A stretch of DNA of 18,258 nucleotides from CAZOWM01 sp964583615 (GTDB lineage Bacteria; Spirochaetota; B62-G9; DRHN01). Position 1 is the first letter of the stretch. Every line of letters starts with the position of its first letter. This document shows, one piece after another, positions 7,919 to 16,524 of this stretch. The position numbers and the translations under genes are program-made. The stretch is from assembly GCA_964583615.1 (NCBI GenBank), contig CAZOWM010000058.1:1-18258 (forward strand), given 5' to 3'. The notes beneath the pieces are model-generated. The model was not told the DNA's origin and did not search any database. It worked only from the letters and a program-made list of their open reading frames with translations.

Positions 7919-8494
7919 ATGGAAGGCAGAACCACGGAATTATTCGATGTGTACACGATTCACGGCGAACCTACAGGAGACCTTGTGAACAGAGACAGGA
8001 TTCATGCAGAGGGGCTCTGGCACAGAACGGTTCACATCTGGTTTTACACGAACAACAGAGAACTCATCATTCAGAAGAGATCCTCAACAAAAAGATCCCA
8101 CCCGGGGCTATGGGATATCTCCGTGGCGGGACATGTGGACCTCGGGGAGCCGGAAGTTCGGGCATCGGTGCGGGAAATTTCAGAAGAGCTCGGAGTATAC
8201 GTGAAGGAGGAGGAACTGGGGTTCATCGGTTCGCGAAATCTCAGCCTCACGAGCAACAAGGGAAAGTACATCGACAATGAAATAACATTCGTATATACCC
8301 TTTTGTGGAGAAAGAAAAAAACGTTGTCACCAAACCCAAAGGAGGTGGAGGATGTCAGATACATCGAAATAGGCGCGTTCAAAAAGGCTCTGACCGACCC
8401 CCGGAAAGTGAAAGAGTTCGTTCCACACGGACCTGACTACTACACGTGGATATTCGATACAGTGGAAAGGGAACTCTCATCGAAGGAGACCTGA
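7919..8494 (+). CDS. Nudix hydrolase, YfcD/Idi-like subgroup (substrate unknown)
   Basis: The Nudix box is complete: from Gly in AGHVDLGE through REISEELGV it fits G-x5-E-x7-R-E-U-x-E-E-x-G-U. The opening LFDVYTIHGEPTGDLVNR and the LWHRTVHIWFY...LIIQKRSS segment are typical of the COG1443-like group that includes isopentenyl-diphosphate isomerase and uncharacterised YfcD proteins. The isomerase's catalytic Cys motif (N-T-C-C-S-H) is replaced by DISVAGH, so isomerase activity is not expected. The ATG at 7919 is preferred: GGAGG lies 11 bases upstream (7903-7907) and homologues begin close to the LFDVY segment. The GTG at 7901 is in frame but has no SD. It is divergent from the dehydrogenase and converges on ligA. 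The substrate cannot be read from the sequence; a nucleoside or phospho-alcohol diphosphate is the family norm. Confidence 0.82.
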   Translation: MEGRTTELFDVYTIHGEPTGDLVNRDRIHAEGLWHRTVHIWFYTNNRELIIQKRSSTKRSHPGLWDISVAGHVDLGEPEVRASVREISEELGVYVKEEELGFIGSRNLSLTSNKGKYIDNEITFVYTLLWRKKKTLSPNPKEVEDVRYIEIGAFKKALTDPRKVKEFVPHGPDYYTWIFDTVERELSSKET

Positions 8495-8566
8495 AATAGA
8501 ATGATCGACTGTTTTCATAACCTCATAGGGATAAACCGGAAGTTTCCGCAAAGAACGTTTTCAGCA

Positions 8567-10636
8567 TTACGCAGGCTTTCCCCCCAATCTTTTCAAAAAC
8601 TCTTCTTCCGACACGATCATTGCTCCCTGATTCCGCGCCTTTGTGAGCTTGCTTCCTGGATTATTCCCTGCGAGGAGATGCGTAGTCTTCGAAGAAACGG
8701 ATGACACCACCTTGCCCCCGCGTTTTTTTACCTCCTCCATTGCTTTTTCCCGCGGCGTGAAATGCTCAAAGCTTCCGGTGACACACCACGTCTCACCTTC
8801 AAAGATCTGTTCGAGCTCCTCAGAGACTTCCCCACTATCGACCGAGAATCGCAGCCCTGCACGCCGCAGCCGATCTATCATGCGTATGATATCCGGATCG
8901 CTGAGCTGCGCCACGATTTTTTCCGCCGTTTTGGGCCCTATACCTTGAATTTCCTCGAACACGCGGGGATCACCCTTCCGCACCGCATCGAGAAGCTTGT
9001 CTATTGAGTTGTACCCGGCGTCTAACACAAGCTCGACAACTTTCGGCCCGATCTCATCGAGCCCCAAAGAGGCGAGCACCACGGGGAAAGGCTTTTTCTT
9101 GCTCTCCTCTATCCCCTTTTTTATGAGCGTTACCTTCTTCTCCCCGAACCCTTCCCTGCCGAACAGTTCATCAACATTAAAGGTGTAGATATCCGGAATG
9201 TCAGAGATCAGGCCGAACTCAATCAGCCGACGGATCGTTTCAGCGCCGAGGTTTTCGATGTCCATCTGCCCTCTTGAAACAAAAAACACGATACGGCCGA
9301 ACACCCGGGCGGGGCACCGTATATTGGGACAGAAATGGTGAGCGCCGTCCTGCACGAGGGGAGTTTTGCAGACGGGACATTTGTCCGGCAAAGAGTATGA
9401 ACTTTTTCCGTGCACATTTTTTTTCACCACCTCTTCAACAGCAGGGATCACATCGCCCCTTCTGCTCACCGCCACTCTGTCGCCCACCGCGATGTCGAGA
9501 CTGAACACGAAATCCTGATTGTGCAGGGTCACGTTGCTCACCGTACTTCCCGTAATTTTCACCGGTTTGATTCGCGCAACAGGTGTGATACGTCCCGTTC
9601 TCCCCACCTGGGGCTCGATTGCGAGGATTTCGGAAACCGACTGCGGAGACTCGAACTTGTATGCAATTGCCCACCGGGGATGATGTGAAGTGTGCCCGAG
9701 CTTGTCCCGAACCCCGTTTTCGTTCACCTTCACGACAAGCCCGTCTATTTCGTATCCGAGGTCCTCTCTTCTTTCAAACTTGTACTGCACGTACCGGCTC
9801 AAACCCTCGAAGCGGTTTTTCACCCATGTTTCATGTGCATCGAATATATGACTGTACTGCGGGAAGTCGTCCGAAGCACTGAAAAAACCGACATCCTTCC
9901 CGACCCTGAACCCGAGCTCGGAAAGGAGGTGAAGGGTCTCAATATGCGACCCTATGGGCTCATTTCTGAAAAAACCCTCATACACAAAAGATCTGAGCGG
10001 AACTTTGGCAACTTCGCTGCTCTTTTTTCTTCTCAGGCTTCCTGCCGCAAAATTTCTCGGATTCGCATAGATGTTTTCCATACCCTTGTTCAGCGCATCA
10101 AAGTCCTCGATATCGATGTATATTTCTCCTCTAAACACCGCGGCCGCTGGCCTTGCGAGACGCAGGGGGATGTCGCTGATGGTCCGGACATTTTCCGTAA
10201 TGTCGTTTCCCACGTATCCGTTTCCCCGCGTCACCGCCCGTGCGAGCACTCCTTCTTCATAGTGCAGAACAATAGTGGATCCGTCTATTTTTTCCTCGAC
10301 AACGAATGACAGAGGGCTTTGTGCATCCTTTTCTGTCTTTGCTATCCATTCATGCAACTCCCTCTCAGTGTATACCTTGTCGAGACTAAGCATCGGAAAT
10401 GGGTGTTCTGCTTCAGGAAACTGATTATCGAGGTCAGAACCGATGCGTCTGGTCGGGCTGTCGGCAAATACAAGATCAGGATGCTCTTTTTCCAAAGCTA
10501 TGAGCTCGTCAAGAAGCGCGTCGTACTCCCTGTCGGAAATTTCCGGCTTCGCTTCCTTGTAGTAGAGATCCTGATGGCGTCTGATCTCCGAGGCTAAAAA
10601 CCTCATTCTTTCTTCGGCCATTTCCCTGCTGTTCAT
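8567..10636 (-). CDS. ligA: NAD-dependent DNA ligase
   Basis: LigA seals nicks in replication and repair using NAD+. The order of domains is complete: Ia helices (RHQDLYYKEAKPEISDREYD), adenylation domain with the catalytic lysine in VEEKIDGST, OB fold with VGRTGRITPVARIKPV, a four-Cys zinc finger (CPVCKTPL...FCPNIRCPAR), helix-hairpin-helix repeats (GLDEIGPKVVEL, IQGIGPKTAEKI) and a C-terminal BRCT domain (FEGETWCVTGSFEHFTPRE to the end). The ATG at 10636 gives 689 residues and puts the catalytic lysine at position 116, next to Lys115 of E. coli LigA. It also has AAAGGA eight bases upstream. A longer reading from a GTG at 10684 has no good SD and would add 16 residues outside the family alignment. 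It appears monocistronic. Confidence 0.95.
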   Translation of the reverse strand: MNSREMAEERMRFLASEIRRHQDLYYKEAKPEISDREYDALLDELIALEKEHPDLVFADSPTRRIGSDLDNQFPEAEHPFPMLSLDKVYTERELHEWIAKTEKDAQSPLSFVVEEKIDGSTIVLHYEEGVLARAVTRGNGYVGNDITENVRTISDIPLRLARPAAAVFRGEIYIDIEDFDALNKGMENIYANPRNFAAGSLRRKKSSEVAKVPLRSFVYEGFFRNEPIGSHIETLHLLSELGFRVGKDVGFFSASDDFPQYSHIFDAHETWVKNRFEGLSRYVQYKFERREDLGYEIDGLVVKVNENGVRDKLGHTSHHPRWAIAYKFESPQSVSEILAIEPQVGRTGRITPVARIKPVKITGSTVSNVTLHNQDFVFSLDIAVGDRVAVSRRGDVIPAVEEVVKKNVHGKSSYSLPDKCPVCKTPLVQDGAHHFCPNIRCPARVFGRIVFFVSRGQMDIENLGAETIRRLIEFGLISDIPDIYTFNVDELFGREGFGEKKVTLIKKGIEESKKKPFPVVLASLGLDEIGPKVVELVLDAGYNSIDKLLDAVRKGDPRVFEEIQGIGPKTAEKIVAQLSDPDIIRMIDRLRRAGLRFSVDSGEVSEELEQIFEGETWCVTGSFEHFTPREKAMEEVKKRGGKVVSSVSSKTTHLLAGNNPGSKLTKARNQGAMIVSEEEFLKRLGGKPA

Positions 10637-10783
10637 CGGCGGGTCCTTTTTCAGAATATTACACCCGCGGAGAAAAAATTCCACAGTTTCTTTCTGCGCA
10701 CACTGAACGTTGTATAGGGTTCAAATGCCGGGTCGTCGCATTTTATTTGTCGATTACCCTTCCGAGTCATTACCTTTAGAAAA

Positions 10784-12100
<1,317 letters not shown>

Positions 12101-12132
12101 TAAAAAAGCGCCTAACTGAAACGGTGAACATG

Positions 12133-12182
12133 ATGTTGCATTTTACAACATATGTTGCATCTATGCGGATAATTTGCAACAT
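12133..12182. promoter_or_regulatory. Array of ATGTTGCAT-type half-sites, probable enhancer for the sigma-54 activator
   Basis: Four related half-sites alternate in direction: ATGTTGCAT at 12133-12141, its near-complement TACAACAT at 12144-12151, ATGTTGCAT again at 12152-12160, and TTGCAACAT at 12174-12182. The first pair forms a 19-bp inverted repeat; the second is spaced more widely. The array lies about 165-215 bases upstream of the -24/-12 promoter, a usual distance for upstream activating sequences. It also follows the activator gene directly. Binding by this activator is inference. A one-mismatch IHF-like sequence (minus strand, 12215-12227) lies between array and promoter, with low confidence. 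Confidence 0.6.
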
Positions 12183-12346
12183 TAAATACTGCAGGTCGCG
12201 TACGGTGCTTCTCTCAATTCATGGATAACAACAGGCGGAATATACAACTCTATTTATTAGTATACTTGCAGAAATACACCGACTCGCCCATTCACGTTTT
12301 CCGCGGGTGAGGCGCCGCGGTTCGGATTTAGAGAATCGCCTGGCGA

Positions 12347-12362
12347 TGGCATGTAATTTGCA
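12347..12362 (+). promoter_or_regulatory. Sigma-54 (-24/-12) promoter of the NifX-like/DUF5320 operon
   Basis: TGGCATGTAATTTGCA matches the consensus TGGCACG-N4-TTGCW at all positions but one, with exact GG-to-GC spacing. The expected start of transcription is about 12373, immediately before the SD GGAGG (12375-12379) and the ATG at 12384. The leader would therefore be only about ten bases. The presence of a sigma-54 activator gene just upstream supports it. Confidence 0.82.
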
Positions 12363-12383
12363 GTAATATTTATCGGAGGCTTC

Positions 12384-12785
12384 ATGAAAATCGCCCTGCC
12401 AGTGGCAAACAGGAGAGTTGCACCGCGCCTCGGGAGTGCGGAGACGTTTTATGTCATCGAAGCGGAAGGGCAAAAAGAGACAAACAGAAGTGAACATACG
12501 CTCTCTGACATGAGCCCTATCGAAAAAATACGTTTTCTGAAACAACAACCCATAGATGTGCTCATCTGTATGGGAATCGAAATGGGGCTCTACAACTATC
12601 TCGCGATATTCGGGGTGAGGATAATTCCCGGGGTGAGCGGGGATGTTGAACATGTAATGCGGCTTTTTCTTTCCGGACATCTCATTCCCGGTCCAGTTCC
12701 GGCAATTGGGATGAGGATTCGAAAAAGAGGCGGGCATCACGGAAGAAGGGGCCAGCACTTTCACTGGTGGGTCGGCAATGGATGA
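12384..12785 (+). CDS. NifB/NifX-family molybdenum-iron cluster-binding protein (COG1433-like), His-rich tail
   Basis: A small protein of the dinitrogenase iron-molybdenum cofactor superfamily, whose members bind metal clusters or carry them between proteins. The start MKIALPVANRRVAPRLGSAETFYV and the middle section DVLICMGIEMGLYNYLAIFGVRIIPGVSGDVEHVM follow the family pattern (strand, G-x-x-xx-Y loop, V-x-x-I-PGV-G). The C terminus adds a basic, His-containing tail (RGGHHGRRGQHFHWW) with four His, which could bind metal. No nif structural gene is nearby, so nitrogen fixation is not implied; the orange protein of Desulfovibrio, which carries a Mo-Cu cluster, belongs to the same superfamily. 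SD GGAGG is four bases upstream. It is the first gene after the sigma-54 promoter and is co-oriented with the DUF5320 gene 71 bases on. Confidence 0.82.
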   Translation: MKIALPVANRRVAPRLGSAETFYVIEAEGQKETNRSEHTLSDMSPIEKIRFLKQQPIDVLICMGIEMGLYNYLAIFGVRIIPGVSGDVEHVMRLFLSGHLIPGPVPAIGMRIRKRGGHHGRRGQHFHWWVGNG

Positions 12786-12856
12786 AGCTTGCAAAGGCTT
12801 CCTGCCTGATCGTGCAGGAAACACCAAAAGAAATTAATAATCAAGGAGGTAACAAT

Positions 12857-13357
12857 ATGCCATTTGGAGATGGAACTGGTCCGAACGGAATGGGCGCGAT
12901 GACAGGACGGGCTGCAGGGTACTGCGCCGGGTATTCAGTCCCCGGATATATGAACCCCATCTATGGCCGCGGTATGGGGTGGCGACGGGGCGGTTTCGGA
13001 GGAAGAGGCAATCGCAACTGGTACTACGCGACAGGGCTTCCTTTCTGGGCGCGTGCCGGGTACTACCCGGGGTACACCGCTGCACCGCAGTACGCNNNNN
13101 NNNNNNNNNNNNNNNNNNNNNNNNNNNNNNNNNNNNNNNNNNNNNNNNNNNNNNNNNNNNNNNNNNNNNNNNNNNNNNNNNNNNNNNNNNNNNNNGCACC
13201 GCAGTACGCCGCGGCACAGAGCCCCTACGGGTGGCCGCAGCCGTCGAAGGAAGATCAGCTGAAAGCCCTCAAATCACAGGCCGACGTCATGAAGCAGAAT
13301 CTCGATGACATCAACGCGACGATTCAAGACCTGGAAAAAGAGGAGCCTGAAAAGTAA
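12857..13357 (+). CDS. DUF5320-family protein, interrupted by an assembly gap
   Basis: The start MPFGDGTGPNGMGAMTGRAA, followed by YCAGYSVPGYMNP, is the characteristic N terminus of DUF5320 proteins. These small Gly/Tyr-rich proteins often sit beside NifX-like genes in anaerobes; their function is unknown. A Gly/Arg/Trp-rich middle leads to an Ala-Pro-Gln-Tyr segment, then 100 N, then the same segment again. The C terminus (from about KEDQLKALKSQADVMK) is a charged heptad-like helix, probably a coiled coil. The ATG at 12857 has an ideal AAGGAGG seven bases upstream; a longer in-frame reading from 12767 overlaps the previous gene and lacks the family start. True length is unknown because of the gap. 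It is very probably cotranscribed with the NifX-like gene. Confidence 0.82.
   Translation: MPFGDGTGPNGMGAMTGRAAGYCAGYSVPGYMNPIYGRGMGWRRGGFGGRGNRNWYYATGLPFWARAGYYPGYTAAPQYXXXXXXXXXXXXXXXXXXXXXXXXXXXXXXXXXXAPQYAAAQSPYGWPQPSKEDQLKALKSQADVMKQNLDDINATIQDLEKEEPEK
13096..13195. other. Assembly gap of exactly 100 N inside the DUF5320 gene
   Basis: The run is a placeholder, so the real length is unknown and downstream coordinates are nominal. The 14 bases before it and the 14 after it are the same, GCACCGCAGTACGC. This suggests either a tandem repeat that the assembler could not span or two contig ends that simply overlap. Confidence 0.97.
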
Positions 13358-13379
13358 GGGCCCTTTTCGAACCACACAC

Positions 13380-13420
13380 AAAAAAAACGCCCCTTTTTCG
13401 CCACAGAAGAAGGGGCGTTT
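13380..13420 (-). terminator. Rho-independent terminator of the FGGY kinase gene, possibly bidirectional
   Basis: An 11-bp stem, AAACGCCCCTT (13385-13395) with AAGGGGCGTTT (13410-13420), encloses a 14-base loop. Read on the minus strand it ends in eight T (complement of A at 13380-13387), ideal for the kinase gene 46 bases upstream. On the plus strand the stem is followed only by GTTTGCATTG, so it would be a weaker stop for the DUF5320 operon. Confidence 0.85.
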
Positions 13421-13465
13421 GCATTGTTCGTATAATTCCTATTCTACATTTCCTTCCCAGTGCAT

Positions 13466-14998
13466 TCATCGATGCTGCGCGGACGCGTTTCTCCGTGTTC
13501 GAAAAGTGGAAATCGCGGTGTACAGATCGTAGTACTGTTCAATTGTACCACGATATTGTTGTGCGCGTTTTTCGTCAGGCTCGTATGTGTCTCCAAGTCG
13601 AACCAGCCTTTGGGCCCCTTCCTCGATAGAAGAATACTTTTCCCCCGCGACTCCGGCACATATAACCGCACCGAGAGCAGAGCTCTCAGAGTTTTTTACC
13701 ACGGTTACCTCTTTTCCTGTTATGTCCGCTTTGAGCTGAAGCCACTTCGATGATTTCGCCCCGCCTCCCGTGGCCCTCAGGCGTGTCACAGCGATTCCCG
13801 CTTCTTCAAGGATTTGTAAGTTTATTGCCAGGTCAAAGCATATCCCCTGAACCGCCGCTTTCAGCAGATCATATCTGTTCGTGGACAGATTCACGCCGTA
13901 AAATACACCGGTTGCTTCTGGATCGAGCCAAGGGGTGCCTGTGCCCGTAAAGTGCGGTAAAAGAAGAACCCTTGTAGGCTTCTCATCCAGTGCGGCAAAC
14001 ATACTGTCAAACACATCTTCGCCGCTTTTTTGAGCCCTGTTCATCTCCGGAATGAATAAATTATCTCTGCACCATTTCACTATTGACCCTGCGTTAAACA
14101 AGGCAAGCGCAGCCCATGTATCCTGAGGGCCGTGGGGATAGAGGGCGAGTCCATTTTTCATCAATAACGACCGATCAGCCGTTCTCCTTCTCTCATCTCC
14201 GACGCACGCGAGAACACATTCAAAGGTACCGGTGTTATCCGAGACAACACCGTCACTCACTGCCCCTGATCCGATTGCACTGCAGATTTGATCGTGCCCC
14301 CCTGTTGCGATCAGGACATTGTTGGATAACCCGAGCTCTTCACGAACCCTCGCGGATATGTGGTCGACCACCTCAGCTGAGGGCAGGGTGTGGGAAACCA
14401 TGTCTTCGCAAATTTCCAGATGATCCATCAATTCTTTCCACCACGTCTTCTTCGTCACATCGTACATCATCGTCCGCGCAGCGGAAGACCAGCTCATCAC
14501 AGGCTTTCCCGTGAATCTGGCAATCACAAAATCTTCCGCACACATGTACCGTGCAGGAAGCTCTTCTTTTGATTTTGCAGTATCGATAACCCAGGCAATC
14601 TTTGTGGCAGTAGACATTGGATGGGCGGGCACGCCGGTGTGGTCATAGAGACCGCCGACTCCAAAATGATCGATCAATCTCCCGCATTGGTCCTTTGACC
14701 TCGAGTCGAACGCTAAAATTGCGTTTCTATTGGGGTTGAATTGCTGATCCGTCGTGATGAGGGTGTCACCCATCGCTGAAACCGCGAGTGCTTCAATCGG
14801 ATCGTTTCGCACTTTTTGGGCGACTTCAGCGCATACTTCGCACACAGAACCCCACAGCTGATTCGGATCGATTTCAAGCCAGCTCCCTTTTGTGATAAGC
14901 GGGTATTCGCTGTATGCTGTTGCACAAACATTCCCCTCATCATCGACGGCTATCAACCTGCAGACTGTCGTCCCCACATCGAGGCCTGCAATACTCAT
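13466..14998 (-). CDS. FGGY-family carbohydrate kinase (xylulokinase-like)
   Basis: An ATP-dependent kinase of the FGGY sugar kinase family. The first lobe starts with GLDVGTTVCRLIAVD (phosphate 1 loop). The catalytic base is Asp236 in TGGHDQICSAIGSG, followed by DNTGTFE. The second lobe has LPHFTGTGTPWLDPEATG, and the adenosine loop ATGGGAKSSKWLQLKADITG with SSALGA nearby. At 510 residues it is of usual length. The substrate cannot be fixed: xylulose, fuculose, erythritol or another polyol or ketose are all possible, and no sugar transporter or isomerase is adjacent. SD GGAAG lies seven bases before the ATG. A weak promoter candidate (TTCGGT-N17-TATACA) lies upstream on the minus strand. It appears monocistronic, with its own terminator at 13380-13420. 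Confidence 0.88.
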   Translation of the reverse strand: MSIAGLDVGTTVCRLIAVDDEGNVCATAYSEYPLITKGSWLEIDPNQLWGSVCEVCAEVAQKVRNDPIEALAVSAMGDTLITTDQQFNPNRNAILAFDSRSKDQCGRLIDHFGVGGLYDHTGVPAHPMSTATKIAWVIDTAKSKEELPARYMCAEDFVIARFTGKPVMSWSSAARTMMYDVTKKTWWKELMDHLEICEDMVSHTLPSAEVVDHISARVREELGLSNNVLIATGGHDQICSAIGSGAVSDGVVSDNTGTFECVLACVGDERRRTADRSLLMKNGLALYPHGPQDTWAALALFNAGSIVKWCRDNLFIPEMNRAQKSGEDVFDSMFAALDEKPTRVLLLPHFTGTGTPWLDPEATGVFYGVNLSTNRYDLLKAAVQGICFDLAINLQILEEAGIAVTRLRATGGGAKSSKWLQLKADITGKEVTVVKNSESSALGAVICAGVAGEKYSSIEEGAQRLVRLGDTYEPDEKRAQQYRGTIEQYYDLYTAISTFRTRRNASAQHR

Positions 14999-15092
14999 GG
15001 CGATACTTCCGCGCGTTGATTCATTGAGAGATGTATAAATATGATTTTTTTTGAACCGAATTTATTCTCTCGGGGTTATAGAAAAAAAACTT

Positions 15093-16376
15093 TTACCGTT
15101 TGATGGAAAAATAGAATGTGCTTCCCTTGTTCTTTTCCGTTTCGACCCAGACTTTTCCGTCGAACATCTCAACTGCTTTCTTTACGAACGCAAGGCCGAC
15201 CCCGAAACCGTCAACCGGGCCGAGACTGTTACCCCGTTCATAGAACTTGAATATCCGCTCCCTGTCTCCCTCGGAAATACCGGGGCCGTTGTCTCTGATG
15301 AAAAAATTCACCCAGCCATCTTCTTCTTCTTCTTCACCGATCTCTATGATCGGTTTCTTGTCAGTGATTGCGTATTTCAGGCTGTTCTGGATGAGGTTGA
15401 GAAGAATGTGGTAAAAGATAGACCGATCGAAGGATACCCGCCTTATGTGCAGGTTGTCCACGATCTTGGCGTGCGTGTTGCGGATGTCATCCTCCAAAAC
15501 CACAAGCACGTCATCAAGAACGCTCATCGGATCGAACTCCTGCACGGAAATGTTTGACTCACTGAGTTTGATGAATGAGAGAAGCCGCCTGATGAAATGG
15601 AAAGTGTGTTTGCAGTTCTCCTCGATTCGGGTTATATAGGTGTTTAGGTCTCTGTTGGAGGCGAGGATTTCTTTCATCTCGCTTTTAATGAGGCCCACAT
15701 ACCCCTCAATGGAGGCAATCGGAGTCTGCAGATCGTGGGAAACAATGTGCACGAACTCCTCCATCTCTTTGTTGAGCATTGCAAGCTTTTTGTTCTTTTC
15801 CGCAAGGTTTTTGTGAATAATCGAATTCTCGATGGATATTCCCGCAAACTGAGAAATCGACGTGAGCAGGTCAAGGTCACCTTCAGTGAAGCTTCCATCA
15901 ATCTTATTGATCCCTTCTATGACTCCGAGGACTCTGTCTTTTTTTCTGATCGGAACGCAGATAAGAGACGTGGTCTGCATGTGCGTTATTTTGTCAACCC
16001 CCGAATAGAACCGCTCATCCTTGAAAGGGTCTTCTACGACTACAGGCCTCTGGTGATCGTATACCCACCACACGAACCCTTTCCCTCTTGGCACCTTCAG
16101 GCCCCTGACCTTTCGGGAACCGACTCCTGATGCTGCGTAGAACACGAGAGTTTTTTCTTCTTCGTCGTAAAGAATAACAGAGCTCGCCTCGCAGTGGAGA
16201 ACATTTTTTACCCGTATCATGATCGTGTTTATGACTTTGTCGAAATCGAGGTGTGAGGAAAAATCCTGCCCGATCTGATTTAAAAGCTGTATATCCTGAT
16301 AGGAAATAGAGCTGGCCAATTTGGACGGCTCCATACACCCTCCAAACTCATATGAAAGAGAAGTCACACGGTTCAT
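15093..16376 (-). CDS. Cytoplasmic GAF-domain sensor histidine kinase
   Basis: No membrane segment is visible, so the kinase is soluble. Residues about 30-185 form a GAF domain (FDKVINTIMIRVKNVL, then SVILYD, FVWWVYDHQRPVVVEDP, SLICVPIRKKDRVLGVIEGIN). A short coiled coil leads to the dimerisation domain with the phospho-acceptor His214 in IVSHDLQTPIASIEGY. The catalytic domain has the N box NLIQNSLKYA, G1 DNGPGIS, F box FKFYERG and G2 GFGVGLAFVKK. No response regulator gene is in the window, so it is an orphan here. Two starts are possible: ATG 16376 with AGGA four bases upstream, and ATG 16334 with the stronger GGAGG four bases upstream. The protein from 16334 loses 14 residues outside any domain. 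The GAF ligand is unknown. Confidence 0.9.
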   Translation of the reverse strand: MNRVTSLSYEFGGCMEPSKLASSISYQDIQLLNQIGQDFSSHLDFDKVINTIMIRVKNVLHCEASSVILYDEEEKTLVFYAASGVGSRKVRGLKVPRGKGFVWWVYDHQRPVVVEDPFKDERFYSGVDKITHMQTTSLICVPIRKKDRVLGVIEGINKIDGSFTEGDLDLLTSISQFAGISIENSIIHKNLAEKNKKLAMLNKEMEEFVHIVSHDLQTPIASIEGYVGLIKSEMKEILASNRDLNTYITRIEENCKHTFHFIRRLLSFIKLSESNISVQEFDPMSVLDDVLVVLEDDIRNTHAKIVDNLHIRRVSFDRSIFYHILLNLIQNSLKYAITDKKPIIEIGEEEEEDGWVNFFIRDNGPGISEGDRERIFKFYERGNSLGPVDGFGVGLAFVKKAVEMFDGKVWVETEKNKGSTFYFSIKR

Positions 16377-16402
16377 CCGTTCCTGAAGGTCTTCGTAGTA
16401 AA

Positions 16403-16431
16403 GTTATAAAACATAATTCGGGCTGTGTCAA
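16403..16431 (-). promoter_or_regulatory. Sigma-70 promoter of the histidine kinase gene
   Basis: On the minus strand TTGACA (16431-16426) is followed after exactly 17 bases by TATAAC (16408-16403). Transcription would start near 16396, about 20 bases before the first possible ATG. Confidence 0.8.
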
Positions 16432-16473
16432 TAGCAATCACGCATGATTTGGAAATACCTCTTCTCATTTTCC

Positions 16474-16502
16474 AAAAAGGCCCGGTGGACACCGGGCCTT
16501 TT
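16474..16502 (-). terminator. Rho-independent terminator of trpB2
   Basis: AAAAGGCCCGGT (16475-16486) pairs with ACCGGGCCTTTT (16491-16502) around a four-base loop. On the minus strand the GC stem ends in a T run of five, 22 bases beyond the trpB2 stop codon. The stem is symmetrical and could also work on the plus strand. It separates trpB2 from the histidine kinase promoter. Confidence 0.9.
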
Positions 16503-16524
16503 GATTCTAACGCTTTGGAATCAG

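Noticed and set aside
7919..8494. Nudix protein as isopentenyl-diphosphate isomerase, which would link it to prenylated G1P lipids
   Set aside because: The catalytic Cys motif of type 1 isomerase is missing (DISVAGH in its place).
8501..8704. Small plus-strand ORF just after the Nudix gene
   Set aside because: It overlaps the conserved BRCT end of ligA and has no SD; probably chance.
12219..12827. 202-codon minus-strand ORF across the NifX-like gene and its promoter
   Set aside because: It has no domain or SD and is antisense to a well-supported gene and promoter.
13082..13210. Repeats around the N gap as a CRISPR or mobile-element end
   Set aside because: Only a 14-base in-frame coding repeat (APQYA) is seen, with no spacers, terminal inverted repeats or transposase.
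12384..13357. Nitrogenase cofactor assembly locus
   Set aside because: NifX-like and DUF5320 genes occur widely in non-fixing anaerobes, and no nif structural or nifB/E/N gene is present.
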